Source: Euryarchaeota archaeon UBA549 (GTDB lineage: Archaea; Thermoplasmatota; Poseidoniia; Poseidoniales; Poseidoniaceae). Taken from it: a stretch of DNA of 19,702 bases. Below are positions 1 to 7,392 of this stretch, in pieces. Numbering within the stretch: the stretch's first letter is position 1; each line of letters opens with the position of its first letter. A program made the position numbers and the translations under genes. The notes below the pieces were generated by a model. It did no database searches and was not told the DNA's origin. It saw nothing but the letters and a program-made list of their open reading frames with translations. The stretch covers positions 1 to 19,702 of the forward strand of contig DAGF01000002.1 in assembly GCA_002495645.1 (NCBI GenBank). The letters are read 5' to 3'.

Positions 1-2094
1 GTTCTTTTGATGTCCTGTTTTGTTCCCTTTACCTTTAGAGGTGAGTTGAGCTTCAATTTCTCGGCGCTTTACTATGTCGGCTTTGTCTTCTTCAGTTCGC
101 GTTCTGTGGTGAAATCGATGCATAATTCTGTCCGGATATTGTAGTTCCCACCACGAGCAAACCACAACACCGTTTTTCATCGAAAAGTCATCATATTCAT
201 CAGAAAGATGGTCAATGATGATCATTGGAATTTGCCCTCGGCGATGGCCGAGTACGGCAATTTCGCCCATGAGTTGGCCTAGTGTTTTCTCCAACTGACT
301 CTTAAAATGACTAACCGAAACTGCTTTTGCTTCACCGATAACGATGCCATGTTTTGTAATTGCATAATTGTCAATTTCATTTGTTTCGCCCAGCGTGGCA
401 TTTCCTTTGATTGGTAAGGTTTTCAAACCGACAATTGAATGTCTACTATGCCAAAAATGGTGAATCATGTAAGCAGATAGTTCCTCAAGCCATTGCCCTT
501 TATTACTTTCACCCAAATCACCCAATATCCACGGTTCTCCATTTTTGTAGGTTATTTTGAAAAGCACCCCTTTTTCTTTTTTTATGGATATATCTTCATT
601 GTTTTTTGATACAAAATTTCCTTCGCTTATTCCCCATTTTTTGTCTTTGTTGGGTCTCGAATATTCAACAATAACAGCAAGACTGTCACCAATTCTCTTC
701 ATCCTTTGCTTTGAATCACTAATCAACTCTCCGGCGTAGGGTAATTGTTTCCGAAGAAGCAAGCTGGATAAGTTCATACTCGGTTGTGTGATTGTTTCAC
801 TTGTGTGTGAGATTTTGACGGAACAATTAGAATCAACTTCAGTTATCCACCGCTCAGCTTTGATATTATGATTCTCAAGGTGTAGTAGGATCTTGTGGTG
901 AAGTCCAGGAAACCCCGAATTATGGTCAAATAAAGTTTGATTACAAGCAAATATTTCTTGTGGCAAACTAAAATTAAGATCCCCCAGCTTTTTGAGTTCA
1001 ATTAGGTGAAACTTACAATTAACCACCGGAGGAGGATGTTCCTTAGCCAGTTTTGATTTCGAAATCTTTTCGGTTTTGAATTTCAACCCGAAATCGTCAA
1101 GGGTCTGGAATAAATGTCCTGAAAGATAAGATACGAGGAATGCTGTTTTCCCATCTAATTCGTTCTGTCGTTCGGTGTCATCAATATTGAGTTTCCATAG
1201 AACAACTTGGCAAGGTTTGTGAGCCAAAATGGCATGTACGGTTGGTGTGATGTCATGAGCATTGACTACGATGTGAAGACATTTTTTTTGATCATTTTTT
1301 TGTTTACCAACTGGAAATGAAATTCTTGGATAATTTGAAAAAAACTCATTGGTGTAGTAAACTGGTGAATCAGGTCTCAATTTAATTAACCTGCGAGTAC
1401 CGATTGGGAATCTGTCCAAATGTTTGAATTTTTTCTGAGGAATTGTGATTTCGTAAACCTCTTCTGAGTTCAAACGACATAATCGTCCAATTTCCGCAGA
1501 TATCATCTTTACTCTGTCTGGTTTCCATTTTTCCTCTGCAGTAGGCATTTCCCATTCAAGGTGTAATTTATCACCTCGCATTGAGGCACTGCTTGGACTG
1601 GCAATCAGTGTTTCTCCACTGTATAGGTGATGATTACCCCCCTTTTTTTCATGCCGAAGGCCTAAGAGTTGCCAATTGAGATCTCCCGGCAGTGGCGTAA
1701 GGGGCCGTGTTGTACCGTCCGATAAGAAATATGAGTCGTCGTTTCGATTCATTGTAATTGTGGGATAGTCCGGGAACGTCACAAATAAGCAAGCCACAAA
1801 CTTGTTTGTTGAACCGTTTGTTGAAACCCAGGTCTCTTTATCCGTTAGTGATGATTTGATACGGCTTAAATTAGCCAACATTTGGGGGACTGGCTCGCCA
1901 ACAACAGGCATTGTGTGCAGTGTATAAGTCGCCTTAGAACCCAAATCTATGGCTGCTTGTTGTATCCGTTTTAGTTCATCCTCGGTCATTGACTCTGGTG
2001 AGCTGATGACGACAACTTCGTCCACGTGAGGTACTAACCCAATGCGGACGAGGTTGGAACGACTGAACCCTCCTGGTTGAATGATTCGAACCAT
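1..2094 (-). CDS. CARF-like / PD-(D/E)XK nuclease (DUF1887, Card1/Can-type), 3' end cut off
   Basis: The frame is open for 698 codons from the ATG at 2094 to the window edge, so the C-terminus is missing. The C-terminal part shows a PD-(D/E)XK nuclease core: GQWLEEL (E537), TNEIDN (D575) and GEAKAV (E588, K590). This order and spacing match the DUF1887 nucleases, which include the CRISPR ancillary effectors Card1/Can2 and Can1. The N-terminus (about 1-125) alternates beta strands and helices (LVPHVDEVVVISSPE, then STNGSTNKF near 91-99), resembling a degenerate CARF ligand-binding fold. Residues about 272-335 (HIVVNAHDI, then CQVVLWKLNIDD) may be a second Rossmann-like unit. In the known relatives a cyclic oligonucleotide switches on DNA or RNA cleavage; that role is inferred here. 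No cas gene or CRISPR array is in view. The start lies 29 bases after SRP54 on the same strand, with no clear Shine-Dalgarno site, so co-transcription is possible. The gene is more AT-rich than its neighbours, suggesting acquisition. The nuclease call is firm; the CARF call is moderate. Confidence 0.75.
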   Translation of the reverse strand, partial: MVRIIQPGGFSRSNLVRIGLVPHVDEVVVISSPESMTEDELKRIQQAAIDLGSKATYTLHTMPVVGEPVPQMLANLSRIKSSLTDKETWVSTNGSTNKFVACLFVTFPDYPTITMNRNDDSYFLSDGTTRPLTPLPGDLNWQLLGLRHEKKGGNHHLYSGETLIASPSSASMRGDKLHLEWEMPTAEEKWKPDRVKMISAEIGRLCRLNSEEVYEITIPQKKFKHLDRFPIGTRRLIKLRPDSPVYYTNEFFSNYPRISFPVGKQKNDQKKCLHIVVNAHDITPTVHAILAHKPCQVVLWKLNIDDTERQNELDGKTAFLVSYLSGHLFQTLDDFGLKFKTEKISKSKLAKEHPPPVVNCKFHLIELKKLGDLNFSLPQEIFACNQTLFDHNSGFPGLHHKILLHLENHNIKAERWITEVDSNCSVKISHTSETITQPSMNLSSLLLRKQLPYAGELISDSKQRMKRIGDSLAVIVEYSRPNKDKKWGISEGNFVSKNNEDISIKKEKGVLFKITYKNGEPWILGDLGESNKGQWLEELSAYMIHHFWHSRHSIVGLKTLPIKGNATLGETNEIDNYAITKHGIVIGEAKAVSVSHFKSQLEKTLGQLMGEIAVLGHRRGQIPMIIIDHLSDEYDDFSMKNGVVVCSWWELQYPDRIMHRFHHRTRTEEDKADIVKRREIEAQLTSKGKGNKTGHQKN

Positions 2095-2123
2095 CTTAAC
2101 AACCCATAGAATCTAGTATTGGT

Positions 2124-3494
2124 TTACATGCCAAAGGACGACGGGTCAATGTCCATGTCGCCGTCTTTCATCATCTTCCGCATTTGCTTGTTCAGCTTGC
2201 GGTTGCCACCCATGCCCTTCATCATCTTGCGTGAACGGTTCCACTGACCGATGAGTTCACGCACGTCTTTTTCACGAACACCTGAACCCCGAGCAATGCG
2301 CTTGATTCGGTCAGCCTTGATCTTTGCAGGCTCGTTCTTTTCCCACGCCGTCATGGAATCCATGATGGTACGGTAGCGGTCAAGGTTGCCCTGCATCGCT
2401 TCTTTTTGCCCTTTGGACATGGCGCCCATGCCCCCGAGCATACTTCCGGGAAGGAAGGACATCAGCTTGTCAATGGTGCCGACCTTGGACATCATTTCCA
2501 TTTGCTTGTACATGTCGTTGAGGGTGAAGCGCCCGCTCATCAGGCGCTGCGTCAAGCGCATGGCCTCTTCTTGGTCCATGTCTTCGGGAGCCAAATCAAT
2601 GAGGCCCTGAATGTCCCCCATGCCGAGCAGGCGGGAGATGAAGCGGTCGGATTCGAACTTCTCAAGGTCTTGGATGCGTTCCCCCACACCGATATGGACG
2701 ATGGGTGCACCGGTAGCGGCAACGGCCGAAAGAGCTCCACCACCACGGGCCGTACCGTCGAGTTTGGTGATGACGATACCCGTGACGCCTGCGAGCGAGT
2801 GGAAGGAAGCGGCGACGGGCCCGGCGGCCTGACCGACTTGTGCATCGATGACCAACCAGCGGTCGGTGGCACGGGTCAAGCCGGCAATGCGTTCCAATTC
2901 CTCCACGAGTTCCTCGTCAAGTTGGTGGCGACCTGCGGTGTCGACAATGACCAAATCGGCGGCTGCACATGCTTGTAAGCCGTTTCTTACAATGGAAACA
3001 GCGTCCTTGTTGTCGGGCTCACCGTACACTTGGACGGTGGTCTCCTCAAGGAGTTGGGAGAGTTGGGCGTAGGCGCCAGGACGGTGAACGTCAGCCTCGA
3101 TGACGGCGACCCGGAGGCCGTGCTTCTTGCGGTACCACTCGGCGAGTTTGGCCGTGGTCGTCGTCTTTCCTTGTCCGTACAGTCCAACGAGGAGGAGCGT
3201 GGCCCCTCGGGGCTGGAAATCCGTGGGCGGGCCAAGAATACGAACCAGTTCGGTGTAGAGGATATTCATGGCGTGCGTTTGCATCGTCAGGCCGGGTCGT
3301 GGCTCTTCCTCTCGCATGCGCGTTTCCAAGCGGTCGACGATTTCCTTGGTTTGACGGATGTTGAAATCCGCTTCCTGAAGGGCTCGACGAAGGCTGCGAG
3401 TCATTTCTCGCAGTTCTTCCTCGTCCAACTTGCGCTTGTTCTTGAGCAAACCAAGCGAGCGGAAGATGCCCCTTGACAAGCCCTCAAGTGCCAT
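2124..3494 (-). CDS. srp54: Signal recognition particle GTPase SRP54 (Ffh)
   Basis: This is the GTPase of the signal recognition particle. It binds signal peptides emerging from the ribosome and, with SRP RNA and the receptor FtsY, delivers the complex to the membrane translocon. The 456 residues match the usual family length. An N-terminal helical N domain (about 1-90) leads into the G domain: P-loop GLYGQGKTTT (104-113), DVHRPGAYAQL (135-145), DTAGR (185-189), TKLDG (243-247) and the closing GVGE (269-272). The methionine-rich M domain (about 300-456) binds the signal peptide and SRP RNA, and carries a basic stretch near RIKRIARGSG. The P-loop reads GLYGQGKT rather than the commoner GLQGSGKT, a mild variant. 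The gene lies 56 bases after get3 and 29 bases before the nuclease gene, all on one strand, so one transcript is plausible. Confidence 0.96.
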   Translation of the reverse strand: MALEGLSRGIFRSLGLLKNKRKLDEEELREMTRSLRRALQEADFNIRQTKEIVDRLETRMREEEPRPGLTMQTHAMNILYTELVRILGPPTDFQPRGATLLLVGLYGQGKTTTTAKLAEWYRKKHGLRVAVIEADVHRPGAYAQLSQLLEETTVQVYGEPDNKDAVSIVRNGLQACAAADLVIVDTAGRHQLDEELVEELERIAGLTRATDRWLVIDAQVGQAAGPVAASFHSLAGVTGIVITKLDGTARGGGALSAVAATGAPIVHIGVGERIQDLEKFESDRFISRLLGMGDIQGLIDLAPEDMDQEEAMRLTQRLMSGRFTLNDMYKQMEMMSKVGTIDKLMSFLPGSMLGGMGAMSKGQKEAMQGNLDRYRTIMDSMTAWEKNEPAKIKADRIKRIARGSGVREKDVRELIGQWNRSRKMMKGMGGNRKLNKQMRKMMKDGDMDIDPSSFGM

Positions 3495-3550
3495 GCAAGG
3501 GCGTCATGGTTGACCCATTTCAAACCATGCCCTCATCGGCATGCCGTCCA

Positions 3551-4807
3551 TCATGAAGAACTTCGGGGGATGAGCAGGGCGAGGACATCGCCTTCGAGGG
3601 ATGCTTTCACGAGGCTGGATTTGACATGAGTTTCGGTTGGAATGGCTTGCTCACGACCGTTAACGCCCACAAAGAGGACGCCGTCTTCGCTGCGCAAGGA
3701 CAGGTCGCTACGCTCCAAGCCAGGGAAATGCAACTGAATTCGCTCGTGGTCCTCTTCCACATCAGCCACCATGCCCCGGTGAACCTCGTGGTGGAGGACC
3801 TGTCCGACAGCGTGGGGGCCAATCGTTTGCGGTAGTTCCGCAGGCTCACCGTAGAGCAAACGACCGACCTCTCGAAGCGCATTCACACCGACGATTTCGC
3901 TGTCGGCCAGTTCAAGTTGCCCGACGTTCACGCTGCCCAATTTCTCATCCAGTTCGGCGATGCGTTCGAGTTCCTGTTCGCGTCGCTTTTGCAAAAATTC
4001 ATGGTCAAATTCAGGCGTGATGCGGTTGACCAAGCAGCCTCCGATGGGCAGGTTGTACTCCACCAGCGACTCGTGGGCTCGCAATGTTTCGTTGATGCCC
4101 ATGCGCTCGGGGATGGTGACCAAGGTGAAGGAGGACGTTGCTGGGTCGCTTAAGACTCGGCGTACGTGGAGAACACGGCGTCGGAAGCGTTCCAGTTCTT
4201 CCTTCATAGCATCACTTTCCTTGCGTCCAAACAGCATCGAGCGGATGCCGCCAGAAACTCGCATCAAGCGAAGCAGACGGCCGGACCATGCCTCAATGAG
4301 TTCTGGCAGTGATAGAAAGCGCAGGGTGTGTCCTGTCGGTGCTGTGTCAAAAACCACCACGTCCCACGTTGGGTTTTCCATGTGTTTGAGGAGTTCGTCA
4401 AAAGCAAGAGCCTCATCGAGGCCAGGGAGGATCATATCAGCAGTTTTGATATCGGATTTCATGTCGTTGATCTCGTCCTTTGCCGAAGGGTCAAGCATCA
4501 TCCCGAGGCCACCAAAGCCACCCATGCCGCCCGAACCCATGTTGTTCACGGCCTCGCCAACCTTCGGCAGAAGATTCGAGAGTTTGGCCTCCGGGTCCAT
4601 TTCAAGGCCGTAAAGACCTGGGACCCCTTCCACTTCAACAGGGGCTGGGCCGAGTTGAACATCCAGTGAATCGGATGTGGAATGCGCTGGGTCACTTGAG
4701 ACCAAGAGAACCTTGAGCCCTGCGTCGGCCAACCACACAGCGGTGGCTGACGAGGTTGTGGTTTTGCCCACACCGCCCTTTCCGCCGAAGAGAAGGAGCC
4801 TTGCCAT
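3551..4807 (-). CDS. get3: Get3/ArsA-family ATPase with C-terminal HSP20-like domain
   Basis: This ATPase belongs to the Get3/TRC40/ArsA branch of the SIMIBI class. In eukaryotes Get3 carries tail-anchored membrane proteins to the membrane; archaeal homologues are thought to do likewise. The start at 4807 places the deviant P-loop GGKGGVGKTTT at residues 8-18, as expected. Switch I is DPAHSTSD (39-46) and switch II DTAPTGHTLRFL (154-165). Residues about 88-125 form a Gly/Met-rich, partly helical stretch in the region that contacts client helices in Get3. From about residue 342 the tail has the beta-rich pattern of an alpha-crystallin/HSP20-like domain (RIQLHFPGLERSDLSL, then GVLFVGVNG), as in the ArsA_HSP20 family. 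No CxC zinc motif of eukaryotic Get3 is visible. Arsenite efflux is an alternative, but no arsenic genes are nearby and SRP54 follows directly, which favours targeting. Confidence 0.9.
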   Translation of the reverse strand: MARLLLFGGKGGVGKTTTSSATAVWLADAGLKVLLVSSDPAHSTSDSLDVQLGPAPVEVEGVPGLYGLEMDPEAKLSNLLPKVGEAVNNMGSGGMGGFGGLGMMLDPSAKDEINDMKSDIKTADMILPGLDEALAFDELLKHMENPTWDVVVFDTAPTGHTLRFLSLPELIEAWSGRLLRLMRVSGGIRSMLFGRKESDAMKEELERFRRRVLHVRRVLSDPATSSFTLVTIPERMGINETLRAHESLVEYNLPIGGCLVNRITPEFDHEFLQKRREQELERIAELDEKLGSVNVGQLELADSEIVGVNALREVGRLLYGEPAELPQTIGPHAVGQVLHHEVHRGMVADVEEDHERIQLHFPGLERSDLSLRSEDGVLFVGVNGREQAIPTETHVKSSLVKASLEGDVLALLIPRSSS

Positions 4808-4896
4808 GGTCGGCGGAATCGGTGGAGGTGTTTGAATCCCACCCTTCGCCTTTCAATCGCCAACGAATTGATGAAGGGAAGCACGCAGGGCCGTTC

Positions 4897-5682
4897 ATGG
4901 TTTCAGAACTCGTGCTGTTTCAGCTCTCGAGTTTCTGCGCCCTCATCGGCATGACACTTGGCTGGCGAGGCGTCATGACCAAATTCGCTGGATTTTACGA
5001 CTTACCAACCGCTTGGAGCCAAGTGTTTTGGGGAATCGTATTGGGTGGCGTGTACGCCGTCATGGCCGACGGGCTACTGTTTCGACCTTACTACACCACG
5101 GTGGTGACCAGCGACGGCGTCTACACGGGATTGAACATCATCTCACTGATGATTGTGGTTTTATTCGCCTCTGTTTTTTCTCATCTGCTCTTGCGCCGAG
5201 CGAGGGTGCGAAAAGGTGGTTCACAACCATCCAGCGGCTGGGCGTTGGGTTTGGCCATTGGCGGGATGACGGCCATGGTCATCATGTTCAGGATGTTTGA
5301 ATTCGAGAATATCTTCTCACCAATGGGGCTCATCAACATCGCTTTGATTTCCATCGTCGCTCCACGAGCAGAAGCCCTCATCACCGCTCGGCACGGCTAC
5401 ATGATGCTCCAAGACCGTCGCTGGGGTGCCGTTCTTCGTTCAGCGTTTTGGCGTGCTTCACTTTTGGTGGGGTTGTATTTCGTCGTCTTCAATCCCGAGG
5501 GTTGGGTGTTTATTCTTCCATTCATCATGCTCGCCAACCCCTCGGCAGAAAAGTGGATCTGGGAATCGGTGCCAAAGGAAGGTCGGCGTCGTTTGCGACG
5601 TCTTTGGGCAGAGCAAGCCCGAGAGCGTTCCACGGGCTCCAGCGGGGACAAAGGTAAGTCGGCCCCGGATGAAGAAGAGTAA
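4897..5682 (+). CDS. Multi-pass membrane protein of unknown function
   Basis: I do not recognise a family. The frame extends upstream to 4756, but that would overlap get3 and add a soluble, proline-rich leader. The ATG at 4897 gives a 261-residue protein that begins directly with a hydrophobic helix, so I prefer it. About seven hydrophobic segments are visible, near residues 4-23, 42-62, 77-99, 114-133, 142-162, 183-200 and 203-216. A basic loop (RRARVRKGG, about 100-108) suggests a cytoplasmic connection. The tail (about 225-261) is highly charged, first basic then acidic (DEEE at the end), and is probably cytoplasmic. The gene is divergent from get3 with 89 bases between the starts. It is followed by a T-rich tract, so it is probably transcribed alone. 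Confidence 0.8.
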   Translation: MVSELVLFQLSSFCALIGMTLGWRGVMTKFAGFYDLPTAWSQVFWGIVLGGVYAVMADGLLFRPYYTTVVTSDGVYTGLNIISLMIVVLFASVFSHLLLRRARVRKGGSQPSSGWALGLAIGGMTAMVIMFRMFEFENIFSPMGLINIALISIVAPRAEALITARHGYMMLQDRRWGAVLRSAFWRASLLVGLYFVVFNPEGWVFILPFIMLANPSAEKWIWESVPKEGRRRLRRLWAEQARERSTGSSGDKGKSAPDEEE

Positions 5683-5720
5683 TTACTTGATTACTTTCTG
5701 GCAGTGTCCAGTTTAGTGGC

Positions 5721-5743
5721 TTCTTTTTTTCCTGTTTTTATTT
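5721..5743 (+). terminator. T-rich tract, possible transcription terminator
   Basis: Two runs of T (5724-5730 and 5735-5739) lie about 40 bases after the stop of the membrane protein gene. Archaeal RNA polymerase terminates at T-rich tracts without needing a hairpin, and no clear hairpin is seen here. The second half overlaps a possible TATA box for the next gene. Confidence 0.45.
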
Positions 5744-5744
5744 A
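5735..5744 (+). promoter_or_regulatory. Candidate TATA box for the transglutaminase-trk operon
   Basis: The A/T-only stretch TTTTTATTTAA is centred about 24 bases before the ATG at 5764. This is the spacing expected if transcription starts at or next to the start codon, giving a leaderless message. No Shine-Dalgarno site precedes this ATG, which fits. Confidence 0.45.
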
Positions 5745-5763
5745 ATGAGTTAATCGGGTTTTC

Positions 5764-7380
5764 ATGGACAATCGTTATACGACGCCAGCCGAGCCAATTG
5801 ACATGGGTGCTTGCCCTTACTGCCGCAGTGCGACACTGCCAGGCGACACGATTTGCTACTCGTGTGGCCGCGTGCTGCCCAAGGGAGACCGGGCCAGTTA
5901 TCGCCTTGAGCAACAATTTAGTAAAAGCAAAGCCAACAAGGAAACCACCTACAAAATGGCCGCAAAGCCATCGCAGCGAGGTGTCGTCCAAACCCACTCC
6001 GGGCGCCAACGAAACATCATGAAGCGCCGAAAAAACAGGTTCCGAAGTGTGGCCATGCTCGGCTTGGTGGCGTTTATCATGCTTTCACCGCAAGCCCAAG
6101 AAGCTGTCTTTGGTGAATTTGGTGGTGTTGATGAATTTCTGAAATCCCAAATCGCACCATACCATGTGTATCCGAATGAGGCCACATACACGCTCTCGAA
6201 AATTCATGATGTGACGGCCAACGGTATCTCTTCGCAAACGGAGAACATTCTCATCCCTCCAACCGTACAATCCACCTTGCCCGGTGCAGCGATGTTCGCC
6301 TACGCCGATGAGCCTGGTGATGCCACGCCGGGCGTTCTCCAGCAAACGCTCCAAATAACCCTGGCCATTGATAAACAAGACATCAACATCCCACTTGATG
6401 GGATGCCTGACCGCCCGTTCTCAAATGCCATCACGACCGCCAATGGCCACCAAGTATGGTGGCCCGCCGTTGGCGAAGATCAAGATGAGTGCCCCCTTGC
6501 GAAGTGCATCAAGGTGCGCACCAATTTCCAAAACGGAGGTAGTGTCAGGTACGCCCTGAATTTGCACATGCAATCCACCTCCTACTCGTGGTGGGATGAC
6601 GGCCGAGTGGATGCACGTATTTCTGGCAAGGACACGGGTATCAACGTCGACAATTCTGGAACCTTTGAAGACCTGGCTCGGCGTGGAAACGGTGTGCGTC
6701 AAAGCGACTTTGGCGGCAGTCTCTGGTATGACCGTGGCCCGGGTGCAGGATTTGCCATCAACGCCCAAGATGCCATCGTGATGGCCACAGCAGACACCAT
6801 TGCCTCCAGCCTTCCCGAAGGCAGTTCGGACAACGCTTACGCCTTCTCAAGAGCGACATTTGATTACCTACACGCCTATGTTTCCTATGACAGGGAAGCG
6901 CCGAGTCCTGCACGTTCGGGACCGGCTTGCCTCACAGCAGGAACTGGTGATTGCGACGAACAAACGAATGCATTTTTCAGCATCCTCCGCACACGCGGCG
7001 TCCCTGGCTGGTACGCCTTTGGCGTGTTGGGTGACCCCTTCTTCTCCAACGAAGGATGGGAAGCCCACGCCTGGGGCTACATTCAACTGCCACTCAAGGA
7101 CAGTTGGTGCGAGGAGCGTGGCATCATCCTGCAAACGTGTTATGTGGAGGCACAAGTCGACGTTGTCAACAACAAGTGGTTGCTTTCCACGCCCACCGCT
7201 TACATGGATTGGGTTGAGGAAGCCGACCCGTCCGCAAGCCTGGTGAATCGCTACTACTATCCGTTCGATTCGTGTTCCCAACCTTGTGATTTTGACCGCC
7301 AGAAGAGCTACGAAACGGTCGGCGTGGTTGAACTCAACGGTGGAACCTACAAGGTCAAAATGTATCCTGAAACGTGGTGA
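5764..7380 (+). CDS. Zinc-ribbon, membrane-anchored transglutaminase-like protein
   Basis: The 538-residue protein has three parts. First is a short zinc ribbon with two CxxC pairs (C17/C20 and C31/C34). A basic linker and one hydrophobic segment (about 94-112) follow. The remainder is a large domain probably outside the cell. Within it, GDCDEQTNAFF (C397), then ILRTRGVPGWYAFG and HAWGYIQLP (H435), match the Cys and His blocks of the transglutaminase/protease-like core fold. The third catalytic acid normally sits in a W..LDPT block; here that block reads KWLLSTPT, so the Asp is replaced by Ser near 475 unless another residue serves. Further cysteine pairs (CPLAKC; C449 and C459; CSQPC) could form disulfides, supporting an extracellular location. 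Substrate and reaction are unknown; relatives include proteases and cross-linking enzymes. The gene ends 12 bases before trkA and probably shares its transcript. Confidence 0.78.
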   Translation: MDNRYTTPAEPIDMGACPYCRSATLPGDTICYSCGRVLPKGDRASYRLEQQFSKSKANKETTYKMAAKPSQRGVVQTHSGRQRNIMKRRKNRFRSVAMLGLVAFIMLSPQAQEAVFGEFGGVDEFLKSQIAPYHVYPNEATYTLSKIHDVTANGISSQTENILIPPTVQSTLPGAAMFAYADEPGDATPGVLQQTLQITLAIDKQDINIPLDGMPDRPFSNAITTANGHQVWWPAVGEDQDECPLAKCIKVRTNFQNGGSVRYALNLHMQSTSYSWWDDGRVDARISGKDTGINVDNSGTFEDLARRGNGVRQSDFGGSLWYDRGPGAGFAINAQDAIVMATADTIASSLPEGSSDNAYAFSRATFDYLHAYVSYDREAPSPARSGPACLTAGTGDCDEQTNAFFSILRTRGVPGWYAFGVLGDPFFSNEGWEAHAWGYIQLPLKDSWCEERGIILQTCYVEAQVDVVNNKWLLSTPTAYMDWVEEADPSASLVNRYYYPFDSCSQPCDFDRQKSYETVGVVELNGGTYKVKMYPETW

Positions 7381-7386
7381 GGTGAA
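7381..7386 (+). promoter_or_regulatory. Ribosome binding site for trkA
   Basis: GGTGAA follows immediately after the TGA of the preceding gene, with GGTGA repeated just upstream. It lies six bases before the ATG at 7393. It supports that start and translation from a shared message. Confidence 0.5.
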
Positions 7387-7392
7387 CAAAGC

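Noticed and set aside
557..739. A 60-residue plus-strand frame, the only closed frame noted in the first 2 kb
   Set aside because: It lies opposite the 698-codon minus-strand nuclease frame, is rich in Phe, Ser and Leu from antisense of AT-rich codons, and shows no motif.
2406..2978. A 190-residue plus-strand frame
   Set aside because: It is antisense to the G and M domains of SRP54, which carry clear family motifs; its His- and Gly-rich content is typical of a shadow frame.
3960..4613. A 217-residue plus-strand frame
   Set aside because: It is antisense to Get3 and highly rich in Ser, Arg and Pro with no domain.
4756..4896. N-terminal extension of the membrane protein gene
   Set aside because: It would overlap the P-loop region of get3, adds no recognisable domain, and the hydrophobic start at 4897 is more natural.
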